Below are positions 11,752 to 21,164 of a DNA stretch of 64,000 nt, piece by piece; position 1 is the stretch's first letter; each line of letters begins with the position of its first letter. Made by a program: the position numbers and the translations under genes. The DNA comes from Pycnococcus provasolii. Its lineage: Eukaryota > Chlorophyta > Pseudoscourfieldiophyceae > Pseudoscourfieldiales > Pycnococcaceae. The notes beneath the pieces are model-generated. The model was not told where the DNA came from, searched no databases, and worked only from the letters and a program-made list of their open reading frames with translations. Where the stretch lies: contig OW568875.1 of assembly GCA_938743325.2 (NCBI GenBank), forward strand, positions 558,001 through 622,000. Direction: 5' to 3'.

Positions 11752-14700
11752 GGATGTAAATGGAATGATGGTTGCCGCGAAGATGCCACAACTTGGTGTC
11801 GCGAAGGTAACAGAACATTCCGCGGCACTGCAGGCGAGGGGTGCTTGTGACAAGACACCCCACGTTGTCGCACTTGCTGATGCGAGGCGGTGTACTGTGA
11901 GAGAACCTGTTCCCACAGTTCCGTCATAGGGCATCTTGAACGTCGTCGGCTGATTCAAGTTTGCCGTCCCCAGCGCACCGCACTTGAGAGCCACTATCGG
12001 TGAAGCTTTGACTCCTATTGGCATTGACCCGACTTCGGTTGCTTGCAACTCCATGAATGATACCGTCGTCACGCTTGACACCGCATTAGCTGGAAAAGTG
12101 ACCGAAGCGAACGTTGAGCCAACCTTGGGCGAATTAGAATTCCCACCGAGCACGCCTCCTGATACCTGGAGATCGAGCCAATGTCCCGCCAATTTGCCAG
12201 CACTGACACTGCCATGGAGGGCTGTGCATGCTGCATCTGCCGCAAATCGATCTCGACTCGTGAGCCAACGTCGTTGGATACTAGTAGATCTCGTATCTTG
12301 TAGAAGCTTGCGATTGCCACGGCGCCTCGAATTGAGGCGAATCCATACCTGGTGCAGCGTATTGTATTGAGACCCACTTGCAAAATCGTCGCACTCCCAA
12401 CGATTCGACCCTGCTCGAATGGCCCAGTGATATTGAGCACTTTTAAAGAACGGAAAATATCCATAATAATTTGTTGGATTGTAGCCGTTGGAGGTCTGAG
12501 CGGGCAAGTTTGCAGTATGGCCGTTGAAAAGCACATAGTTGGATGTCCAATGATTTGCACTGTTGCCAGCGATAGAAGTTGAAGATGCAGCAAGACTCTT
12601 TGCAAAAGAGTTGCCAGTGCGAAAATGCATCACGCGGTTGTGAGCACTCGTAGTGCAGTACACCCGCACACTTTCAATACTACCACCGTTTATGCCAATC
12701 TCAGAGCTCGAAATGTGCGAGTAACTGTCATTGGGATCCAGCGGGGCCAAACCTTCGTTCAGCGCAAGATTCTCGTTGGCGTTGTGCTTGTATGCTCCTA
12801 GCAAGATCCATCCGTCCTGACAGTACACGAGTTTTGAATTGATTGAGACCAACTTACCCGTGCTTCCTGAGTTGGATGGACATCCTGAAGTATACTGAGG
12901 GATATTATCGCACACGAATGGCACCGTGGAAGTGCAAGGCTTGTCATTCAACGTTTTGCTGTTGTAATCCAAAAATACGCAGTCTTCATTGCCAGCATCG
13001 TTGTTGGGCTCACCAGTATTCCAAGCACCTGAATTCATAAAGGTGGTCCCGTCGTCGTTCTTGAAGGTTCCTTCAGATGCAATATCATTCATCCCAACGT
13101 AGACCTGACCACCACTAATTAAGCTGCTTGATTGAATCAGTGATGCTAGTGCGTTCATTTCTCCGCTGAAGCGGACCATTGCTAATCTGCCACCAAGTTT
13201 TTGGCAGTACGTCTTCGCATCTGCATAAGGTAGGGCTTTGGGAATCAGCTGAACGCCAGTCTTTCGCTCATTGTTCCACTTGCTCTGTTCGACACTTTGA
13301 CACAAGACGGTCGCTATCGCATATCCACATTCATTGTCGTTAAGTTTTCTCGGATTCGCGCTCAGCAAGAGGGCACAATCTTCGTTGTTCCAGTTGTCCG
13401 GCTGGCCATTCGCCCAGACGAGGCCTGATGCTACCACACCTTGGCTATTCTTCCATGTTCCCTCAGTCGCGGCGTCTGTCAAATCCACCCAGACATCGGG
13501 TAAGCTGTTCGTTGTAGCATAGCTCTTCATGGCCAAAAACTCGGCTGGATTTGTTGCCTGCGCCAACTTTCCGCCCATGGACTGGCAGAACGATATCGCC
13601 TCAGGCTGCGTCATGTATCGGCTGTCGTGAGCAAAATTGAAAGAGAGCGGGGGCGGAGGTGGTGGGGGCGGAGATGGTGGGGGCGGAGGTGAAGGTGGGA
13701 AACCTCGGCCGTCATTTGCAAAGCAGTACGAGTATGACGCCTTCCAGCATTCCGCACTCGCGATGGCATTGCTGGTGACTTGACTGCATGCCGTGCACGG
13801 GCAGGCGACTGTCTGGTACGCGGCGGCAACGCATTGAAATGGACATGCGCCATTTGCGTTCCAGATTGACGTCGGAGACGACGAGAGGAGCTGGCGGTAC
13901 CGCGGCGTGCCCTTTGACGACTGAAGGCGAGCCACAGCAGCATGCAAGCTGTCCCGCACTGCGGACAGCGCTTGAGCGCGTCGCCGTCTCGTCATGTCAG
14001 TTGAAACCTTCCGTATGCGACTCGACGAAGGACATCTTTCCCATCGTCTGGACGTGGTTCCGTTCAGCGCAACTGACTCCAGCGTCGTGGAGGTGCCATC
14101 ATCACCACCACCGCCGTTGAGCCTTGTGAGCTCGCCAGCGGAACGTCCGAGATAATCGCCGTCAACATCCAGTCGCCAGCTGCTTTCCCGGGTCACCTGT
14201 ACCTTTTTCAGCCCAAAAGCGCGTACGCCGGGCATATGCGAGCTCGCCCGCGAAGTGCACGTTGGCTCAAGGCCGAGCGACGCACGACCTTCGTCAACAC
14301 GGCACATGTTCCAGGTCGACGCCTCGGCGAGTCGCTCTTCCGGCGCACCAGGAACGCGAAAATCAGTTGCAACCTGCACCACGACGTCGTCCGTGTCTTT
14401 CGAGATTCCGCAGTCGGGTACGCAGCCGACTCCATTGACCAGCGGGAACTCGTACGGCGCTTCGCACACGCCATCGCCGCAGACGGGGTCGCGCCAGTTT
14501 GAGGCGACGATCGAGGTTCCGATCCAACGGAGAGCACGTTTTGGTGATATGTACTGTTCGTATTGCAGACGATCTTCTACGAGTTTGACGAGGTCACTAG
14601 TGGCGCGCTGAACCGCTTGTACGCGTCCTTGAACGTAGAGGAGATAGAAGAAGCCAACCGTGAAGCATATTAGAGTTGCCATTACGGTGTACTTTTGTTT

Positions 14701-15018
14701 TTTTCGTGTAAGTTGACGAGCCTTTTGGTATATGAAGTCGGTGACTTCTGTGCGTGTGGCTGGTATCTCCTTTGTAAGTTTCGCACTGGTTTCGGCCGCC
14801 AAACGTCGAGTCGTATGTATGCGACCAAACCTGAGAGTAGGCTTCACGATTCGCCGCCATCGCTCAGCATAGGAGACGCCGCCAACCCCGCCACAGACCG
14901 CGCTATCGCCAACCTTCAACGAGGAGCCAACCTTCACCGAGGAGCCAACCTTCAACGAGGAGCCAACCTTCTGCTGCTTATGGTGCTTATGTCGACGACG
15001 CGACGACGACACGGGCAT
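3383..15018 (-). CDS. Giant polycystin-type (PKD2/TRPP) channel with C-type lectin, SPPP-stalk and DUF5011-like ectodomain; five exons
   Basis: Exons 15018-7851, 7622-7399, 7246-5878, 5634-4558 and 4353-3383 join in phase (10,809 bp, 3,602 residues). All four introns are GT-AG, with donors GTATGT, GTACGT, GTACGT and GTGAGT. Residues 17-37 are KVGSS repeats and a membrane segment lies at about 110-130. The Cys motif CGDGVCEAP follows at about 180. Two C-type lectin domains sit at about 459-576 (QPDNW, galactose-type) and 588-703 (GEPNN, mannose-type). Next are a lectin-like region, a ZU5-like domain (about 980-1085), a Pro stalk, a SEA-like domain, a Pro-rich stalk of about 200 residues, and several DUF5011/Ig-like modules with CPxGE Cys motifs (about 1490-2200). 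The C-terminal third has the polycystin extracellular domain, then hydrophobic segments, pore and S6 (FWFFNSFILVMVLIEFG) and a basic cytosolic tail. The family forms Ca2+-permeable cation channels in cilia or plasma membrane; the ligand here is unknown. Further stop-free introns in exon 1 cannot be excluded. Confidence 0.85.
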
Positions 15019-15218
15019 GACAAAGAGGAGGAAATAAATAAATAAATGACAAAAAACAAGACGTGCACGCTACGGCCCCACTTGGCCCCCCTTGTTCGGA
15101 GCCTCATCGATCGCATCATCGCACGTGGAGGACTTTCCCCGGAGGTATTTCACGGAAGACTTCCGAGACCTGTCAGAATTCAGAAGACTCCGGAGGCCGT
15201 CCAAGTTCCAACAGAGTA

Positions 15219-15262
15219 GTTCCAACCAAGTTCCAACCAAGTTCCAACCAAGTACCAACCAA
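15219..15262 (+). repeat. 11-bp tandem repeat (GTTCCAACCAA)4
   Basis: Three exact units and one single-base variant, about 200 bp upstream of the polycystin ATG. The rest of the 15019-15592 spacer shows no gene; it contains the polycystin promoter and the ABCF 3' flank. Confidence 0.8.
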
Positions 15263-15530
15263 CCAGGCAGGTATTGGTGGTAGGTAACCTTAGTTCTATT
15301 TGGGATATCACAAAGTGAGTGATGTCACGTCATGATCAGGATGTGTCACGACATACCTTTAAGGCTACCTTAGCACGCATCCTTGCCTGATCGTAGTACT
15401 ACTGTACCTTTATAGGAAGGGTGCCGCATCATATGAGTATGTGACGTCCGGGTTAACTGGGCGAACACAAAGACGAGCGCAAAAGCAGGAGGGAATAAGA
15501 ACGCCGTGCTGTGCGAGAAGGCGATGGCAC

Positions 15531-15630
15531 GAACGTGTAGAATCATATATATTCTATCATATATACTTTACACAGAACTAAGAAGTTATTTATCATTTCT
15601 CCAACCTCTTCATCGCCTTGGCACGATATC
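15531..15630 (-). repeat. Copy B of the shared 3'-end sequence (ABCF C-terminus and 3' UTR)
   Basis: Partner of 3327-3436. In this copy the 16-bp exact run GCCTTGGCACGATATC encodes part of the ABCF C-terminus (ARYRAKA on the minus strand). The 20-bp run lies just past the stop in the 3' UTR. Confidence 0.75.
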
Positions 15631-17869
15631 GCGCAAAGCTCTCGACGCGAGACAGGTCGCCGTCGCCGACGGCGTAAATTTCGGGCTCGCCTTCAGCGCA
15701 GCAATTTTCGACGAAATACTGATCGTGGCTCACAACGAGCACGCCACCCTCGAATCGACGCACGCAGTCCGCGAGCGCGCCAACACTTTCAAGATCAAGG
15801 TTGTTCGTCGGCTCGTCGAGCAGCAGGATGTGAGGACGCTGGTAGGAAACCGCAGCAAGAGCCACGCGACTTCGCTGCCCACCGCTCAAGCCTGCGGCTA
15901 GAGTCGTCTGCAACTCAGCAGGCACACCCGTCTGAGCGAGATGACCTCTAAGCTCAATCTCGTGGTCGTAGCTACCGCTGCCTGGAAATTTGCTCAACAT
16001 AAACTGAAGCGGTGTCATCGTGAAGTCGAGCTGGTCCGCGTGGTGCTGATTCACCGTCGCCACGCGCGCGCCGCCAGCCACGAATACCTCCCCCCTCGAA
16101 GGCTCGAGCATACCCTGAATCAATTTCAGTGCCGTGGTCTTGCCAACGCCATTCTCACCCAGCAGCACCACTCTTGATTTGGACGTCAATGTCAAGTCAA
16201 CGTTTCGCAAAAGCCACGCTGACTCGTCGCTATTATATCGAAAGCTCACCTGCCTCAGCTGCACAACCGCCTGCGAGTCCAGAAGACCGCCCGCCTGCAA
16301 CGCCAACGGCGCCTCCGCGTCTTCCATTAATGCTGCAAGCTCATACGCCTCGTCCGCTCCCTCCTTCTCGAGCTTCTCAGCCTCGTGCGCCTTGCGTGTC
16401 ATCATGTTGATCTGGCTCGACGAACCGCCGTACTTAAAGCCGTGGCCAGCGTAAGCCTTCAACTCGTTGATTTTCTCCTGCCTCTGGTCCACACGGCGTT
16501 GCAGTGCCTTCTGCTCCTCCGCCCGTCGACCTGCCCACAGCGAGTAGGAACCACGCACCTGACTTAGTCGCCGAGCGACACCCGATACGTGCAGCGTGTC
16601 GGTCGCCGCGTCGTCGAGGAAGTGGCGATCGTGGGATACAATGATGATGATCTTGTCCTTCCAGGTTGAGCCCGTGGCAAGCTCACGCGCCAGCCAAAGC
16701 ACCGCGTCAATGCTCAGATGATTCGTCGGCTCGTCCAGAAGGAGCACGTCTGGCGCGGCGAACAATGCACATGCGAGCATCGTGCGCACACGCCACCCTC
16801 CACTCATCTGCCGCATGCGTCGTGCTCGCATCGCATCGCTGAATCCAAGGTTGATCAATAATCGCTCCGCACGAACTTCCGCCGTTGCTGACTCGATCGC
16901 CTCGAGACGTTCGTCGATCGCGCGCACACGCTCATCCACCGAGGCTTCGTCCTCTCCGCCCCCGAGCTCAGCAACGCGCGCCGTCCGCTCGTCGAGAAGC
17001 AGGCTACGTTCCACGTCCGCGGCGACGACCACCTCGCCTGGCGTAGCATCCTCTTGCTCCGCCGTGATGCTCACCTCCTGGTTCACCAAGTGAACAGCCG
17101 CACCTGTGCCCAGGCCACCTAGCCTTCCAGCCGCGAACCAGCGCAGGAGGGTGGACTTGCCCTTTCCGTTTCGGCCGACGAGCGCATATCTTCTTCCAGG
17201 AACAAGCGTCGCGTTGGCATTCTCGAGCAGATTTGCACCTCCACCAGGATTGGGCAGATCAAACGATGGTATCACGACAGCGCCAAGAGAAAGGCGCCCG
17301 TTATTTGCGCGCCACTTTGCAGCCGCCTGGTTCTTTTCCGCGAGCTCGGCGTTGAGCTCCGCCAGGTTAGACTTGACAATCTCGATCGCGCGATTTGCCG
17401 CCGCCTGCGCTTTTTTCTCCGCGGCGGCATTTCGAGCTCTTTGCTTATCTTCGAGTGCCTTTTGCATAGCGTCTCTCTCCGCCTTCTCCGTCGCCTCTCG
17501 TCTTTCCCTCTCTTTCACTTTGAAGTCTTCTTGCAGGTCCTCTTCGTCTGCGAGACTGATTGGCGCAGACAGCGAGGAGGAGTTATTTGATTGCGCGACG
17601 GCATTGTCAGAGGGTCCTGCGCCGCCACTTCTGTTCGCCACAAGCGCGACCGCAAGTTGGTGAGATGCGTCATCGGGATCCGGCAGGCCCGCCTCCTCGA
17701 CGTGCGGCGCGAGTACGTCGACAAGTTCTGTCAGAGCTTCTTGTTCGTTGGAAGAGGCTCCGATGTCGCCCAGTATGGACTGTATGCCCTCTATGAGGAA
17801 GTCGAGCGTGTCGTCGTCGACGTTGGGAAGGCAGGAGCGCAGCGTCGACACCAGAGAGAGCGCCGACAT
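15593..17869 (-). CDS. ABC-F family ATPase, ABCF3/GCN20-like
   Basis: This 758-residue cytosolic protein has two ABC cassettes and no membrane segments, as in soluble ABC-F proteins that act on ribosomes. Cassette 1 has Walker A GRNGKGKST (about 230-238), signature MSGGW and Walker B LLLDEPTNHLS (about 376-386). Cassette 2 has Walker A GENGVGKTT (about 570-578), signature LSGGQ and Walker B LLLDEPTNNLD (about 680-690). The first signature is the GGW variant common in this family. The roughly 200-residue N-terminus with a charged helix (KERERREATEKAERD) resembles ABCF3/GCN20 and may bind a translation-stress kinase activator. The ATG at 17869 (MSALSLVSTL) is used because the upstream in-frame extension has no ATG. 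The length is normal for ABCF3. Confidence 0.9.
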   Translation of the reverse strand: MSALSLVSTLRSCLPNVDDDTLDFLIEGIQSILGDIGASSNEQEALTELVDVLAPHVEEAGLPDPDDASHQLAVALVANRSGGAGPSDNAVAQSNNSSSLSAPISLADEEDLQEDFKVKERERREATEKAERDAMQKALEDKQRARNAAAEKKAQAAANRAIEIVKSNLAELNAELAEKNQAAAKWRANNGRLSLGAVVIPSFDLPNPGGGANLLENANATLVPGRRYALVGRNGKGKSTLLRWFAAGRLGGLGTGAAVHLVNQEVSITAEQEDATPGEVVVAADVERSLLLDERTARVAELGGGEDEASVDERVRAIDERLEAIESATAEVRAERLLINLGFSDAMRARRMRQMSGGWRVRTMLACALFAAPDVLLLDEPTNHLSIDAVLWLARELATGSTWKDKIIIIVSHDRHFLDDAATDTLHVSGVARRLSQVRGSYSLWAGRRAEEQKALQRRVDQRQEKINELKAYAGHGFKYGGSSSQINMMTRKAHEAEKLEKEGADEAYELAALMEDAEAPLALQAGGLLDSQAVVQLRQVSFRYNSDESAWLLRNVDLTLTSKSRVVLLGENGVGKTTALKLIQGMLEPSRGEVFVAGGARVATVNQHHADQLDFTMTPLQFMLSKFPGSGSYDHEIELRGHLAQTGVPAELQTTLAAGLSGGQRSRVALAAVSYQRPHILLLDEPTNNLDLESVGALADCVRRFEGGVLVVSHDQYFVENCCAEGEPEIYAVGDGDLSRVESFARYRAKAMKRLEK

Positions 17870-17946
17870 GGATGGAGTGGGGAAGATGATATGAGGGGGG
17901 GGGCGGAAGATCGCAACATACACCAAGCAATCCCTGACCCTTGAGA

Positions 17947-18020
17947 GCCTAGCCCTAAACCCTAATCCAGGAAACCTAATCCAGGTACCCTAATCCAGTA
18001 ACCCTAACCCTAACCCCAAA
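17947..18020 (-). promoter_or_regulatory. Telomere-like CCCTAA-rich leader of the ABCF gene
   Basis: Interrupted CCCTAA/CCCTAATCCAG units ending in two perfect CCCTAA copies, 78-150 bp upstream of the ABCF ATG. On the ABCF sense strand this reads TTAGGG. The CCCTAATCCAG motif occurs three times, so a degenerate 15-17-bp unit is superimposed. Confidence 0.55.
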
Positions 18021-18148
18021 CCTGTAGTAGTAGGAGTAGTAGTTGGTAGCACTACATAATTGTCACACATTACTGTACAGTATGCCTGGTGGTACCTGGT
18101 GGTAAGTTACCGTAGTGGTATGGATAGTAGATATGGGTAGTTACACGT

Positions 18149-20017
18149 TTAGTTGTTCGATGTATACACGTTCGAGCGCGTCAGCGTGCTCACCTTGCTT
18201 GCTGACGAGACAGGTGCGGGCGCAGGAGCAGGCGCAGAAGCACCCTTATCGCCAACGTGCAAGCCGTGCACCTTGTACACCTCCACGAGACTCTCCTGCA
18301 TGCTCATCACGTGCTGAGCAGCCGCCGCGACCGCCGTGCTCGCGCGTCCAAGTGGCTTCATCTTCTTCACCAAGCTCTCAGACCTGTGCTTCGCCATCAC
18401 TAATGTCTGGTCGAGCCGTCTCGCGTCCTCCTTTGCCTTATCGTCTCCCTCAGGGGCGAACCGCTTGACGAAGTTAGCGCACTCCGTGCGACACTGCCCG
18501 AACAGGTGCGACTCCCCGTCGAGATGGCGCTCAATCTCCGAGATGGCCGTTCTTGCGAGCCCCGCCTCCTTCGCAATCGCCTTCACCTGCGCTTCGAGAG
18601 CAAGATTCGCCTCGAGCGAGATGCGAAGGTGCTCGGACATGTTGAGCAGGCCCAATCCACGCATATTACTTCCTCCGCGCTTAGCAGCGCCAGCGCTGCC
18701 GCCACTCGCAGTCGCGTTTGATGCAAGCAGCTGCGCGGCTGCAGCGCTGTCGGTACTCTTCAGCTCAAGGAACTCCTGGTAGTACTCGTCCTCAGCCTCA
18801 GCCGGCAGCTCGCCGTAACGCACCAGGTACCGCTCGTGCTCTCGCATGCGCAGCTTCGTCTCGTTGCGCATGCGTTCCATCTGCTCCTTTAGCCTGCCAA
18901 TTTCCTCCTCGCGCTGAATCAGGATGGTGTCCATCTCGCTGCCGCCGTACCCAACGTGCACGCGTGGTTTGTTCTTGATGAACTTTGCCCTCGTGCCGAA
19001 CCGAAGCGTGGAGATGGTCTCTGAAAGGTTGTACGCGTTCGGCGAGCACGCGACGATCAGCGCGGCTCGGCTCGATCCGCCGAGGGAATCCTGCAGGATG
19101 CGCGTCAGCTTGCTGTCTCGGTATGGCACGTACGAGCTCTTTCCGTCCGTGAGCGCCTTGATGACATTGCCAAGCGCGCTGAGACTCTTGTTGATCTGCT
19201 TCGCCTCCTCCAGCCGCTGATCCTTGGCGCCAGTTTTGGACACCTGCTCGGATCCTGCGAGGTCGACGAGGCTGAGCTTTCCCGTCTTCACCGTCAAGTC
19301 GCTGAGCTGCTTCTGCCGCACTGTGATGGAGAAGATGGCGTGGCTGCGGCTGCTCTGCTCGTTCATGCCCGTCGCGGACGTGTGCCGCATGCTCGAGCCG
19401 CGGTCGAGCAGCTTCAGGACGTCGAGGTCGCTCTTCACCACAACCTCCGTCGCGTTGTCGACGTACACGCCTCGCTCGAGGTCGACGCGTATGTCCAGGT
19501 TAACCTTCATCTTCGTCTTGTCAAGGAGGTCACGGATGCGCTCCATGTAGATCTCGCAGTACTGCACGGCAACGGTGTACTCCGTGTTCTCCGGGTCCTC
19601 GGCGCCTATGCGGTCGAAGAGGTGCTCGACTGCGCGCGGTATGACTCCTCGCAGGTCGTTGTCGTCGCCGTGGCCACCCGCGCCACCCTCCATGGTGAAC
19701 GTCTTTCCGCTTCCCGTTTGCCCGTACGCGAAGATGGTCGAGTAGTATCCGTTTAGCACGTCGTCGATGACTGGCCTGCACGCGTACTCGTACACCTCGC
19801 TCTGCGTGCTTTCTGGCGAGAAGACGCGGTCGAACGTGAATGTGGAAACTTGGTCCGTTCCCTGTTCTTCGAGGTAGACGGCCTTTCCGTCCTCGCTGTA
19901 CTTGGCGACGTCCGGCGTTCCCTTTTCGCGCTCCATGTTGTTTTGCGGCCGAAAGCGGCTGCACACGACGATGCCGGATCCCTCGGGACCCTCCGGGGTC
20001 ACGAACGTGTCAGCCAT
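18149..20017 (-). CDS. Kinesin motor, kinesin-1 (conventional heavy chain) type
   Basis: An N-terminal motor of about 340 residues is complete: P-loop AYGQTGSGKTFT (about 93-104), switch I NEQSSRSH, switch II DLAGSE, and YRDSKLTRILQDSLGG. The neck-region RFGTRAKFIKNKPRVHV resembles kinesin-1 rather than mitotic kinesins. After the motor comes a charged coiled coil (IQREEEIGRLKEQMERMRN) and a further helical region. At 622 residues it is shorter than animal kinesin-1, and no light-chain-binding tail is obvious. It is a plus-end-directed microtubule motor by family; the cargo is unknown. The N-terminus starts directly at MADTFVTPEG, which leaves only about a dozen residues before the motor core, as usual. 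Confidence 0.88.
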   Translation of the reverse strand: MADTFVTPEGPEGSGIVVCSRFRPQNNMEREKGTPDVAKYSEDGKAVYLEEQGTDQVSTFTFDRVFSPESTQSEVYEYACRPVIDDVLNGYYSTIFAYGQTGSGKTFTMEGGAGGHGDDNDLRGVIPRAVEHLFDRIGAEDPENTEYTVAVQYCEIYMERIRDLLDKTKMKVNLDIRVDLERGVYVDNATEVVVKSDLDVLKLLDRGSSMRHTSATGMNEQSSRSHAIFSITVRQKQLSDLTVKTGKLSLVDLAGSEQVSKTGAKDQRLEEAKQINKSLSALGNVIKALTDGKSSYVPYRDSKLTRILQDSLGGSSRAALIVACSPNAYNLSETISTLRFGTRAKFIKNKPRVHVGYGGSEMDTILIQREEEIGRLKEQMERMRNETKLRMREHERYLVRYGELPAEAEDEYYQEFLELKSTDSAAAAQLLASNATASGGSAGAAKRGGSNMRGLGLLNMSEHLRISLEANLALEAQVKAIAKEAGLARTAISEIERHLDGESHLFGQCRTECANFVKRFAPEGDDKAKEDARRLDQTLVMAKHRSESLVKKMKPLGRASTAVAAAAQHVMSMQESLVEVYKVHGLHVGDKGASAPAPAPAPVSSASKVSTLTRSNVYTSNN

Positions 20018-21164
20018 TAAGGTTACGAGCAGCCTATATACTACAAAGGAAGCAATAAGCCACTAAGCTACGAAGCGAAATGAATTGAATGGGACGGGAG
20101 AGATGCGCGTGATGGCCACCGTGATGATGATGGGGACGGGAAAAACGCGGCCTCGCTCATCAGAGGGTTAAGGGCGCTCTTTCTTTCCTCCTCCTCCTTC
20201 TTCTTCGAAGCCTCTTGGAGAAGAGGGATTCAAAACCAGGAACAGGAACAGGAAAGTTTACTGGAGGAGGTTTTCGGCGCAACCACGGGTCCCCATTCCT
20301 CCCCAATTCCACGAGGCCTCTCCGATGGCGTTGGGATGGTTTGGGACTTCCACTTTGGGATGGGTCACCCTTGGGAAGCGTTGGCACTTCACTTCACTTC
20401 ACTTCACGACAAGGCTCTCGCACACACGTGAACTCGTGAAAGGGATTCCCTGGTGGGGGCGCACCATGTGGCAGGTGGCGCAGGATCAGCGCGTGTCCTT
20501 CCCATGTAGTTCTATACAAGTGCGTTTGCGTGATTCTTTGACCACCCTCGCTCGATGGTGTGGTTTCCTGGTGCGGTATCCTGGCAATTACAGTAATCTG
20601 CCAATTGATCTGGCTTTCTGTAAGCGTTTCTCGCTGCACTGCACAGGTACCTGCACTGCACCGGTCGGCAAGCGGCGGGAGGGAGAGAGCGTGTGTTTCT
20701 TGCGTGACTTCACGCAAAGGACCATACAGTAGTACTACATGGCATTATTTTGCAACGTTATGGCAAGGAGGTTGCAGACTTGCAGAGACGTTCCGCCGCT
20801 TCCGCGAAGACGAAAAGGTCGTACGAACAGTGGCGGAGTGGCCAGTGCACCACTGACGGACTGACCACCTACCCTAACGCTCCCCTCCACTCGAGTGACT
20901 CGACCACTCCACGTTGCCGTCTTTCTCCATAGACTATCGGGCATACATATCACCTCACGAGCTTGCTTTAGCCAGCCAGCGAGGCAGCGAGCGCTTGTGT
21001 CTCAAGACACGAAGGAAAGAAAGAAAAGCGGAGCTGCGCCGCGCCGGCTTTCCGCTCAACTGCACCTGTTCGCGAACTCAATCACTCGGAGAAAGTGAAG
21101 TGAAGTGAAGTGAAGTGAAGTGAAACGTTGGCAACTACGACCTTTCCTGATATCATAGCATAGC
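20018..21164. other. Intergenic region with inverted pentanucleotide arrays
   Basis: No gene supported. It contains (ACTTC)n at about 20386-20406 and (GTGAA)n at 21094-21124, which are reverse complements of each other about 690 bp apart. It also has purine-rich tracts and the divergent promoters of the kinesin and GAF genes. Confidence 0.6.
21094..21124 (+). repeat. Pentanucleotide array (AGTGA)6 in the GAF gene leader
   Basis: Six tandem 5-bp units, 41-71 bp upstream of the ATG at 21165. It is complementary to the shorter ACTTC array near 20386-20406, so a hairpin between the two is possible. Confidence 0.8.

Noticed and set aside
10523-11930. Long Gly-rich plus-strand ORFs opposite the polycystin proline stalks
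   Set aside because: These are antisense shadows of CCN-rich codons and have no independent start context or family signal.
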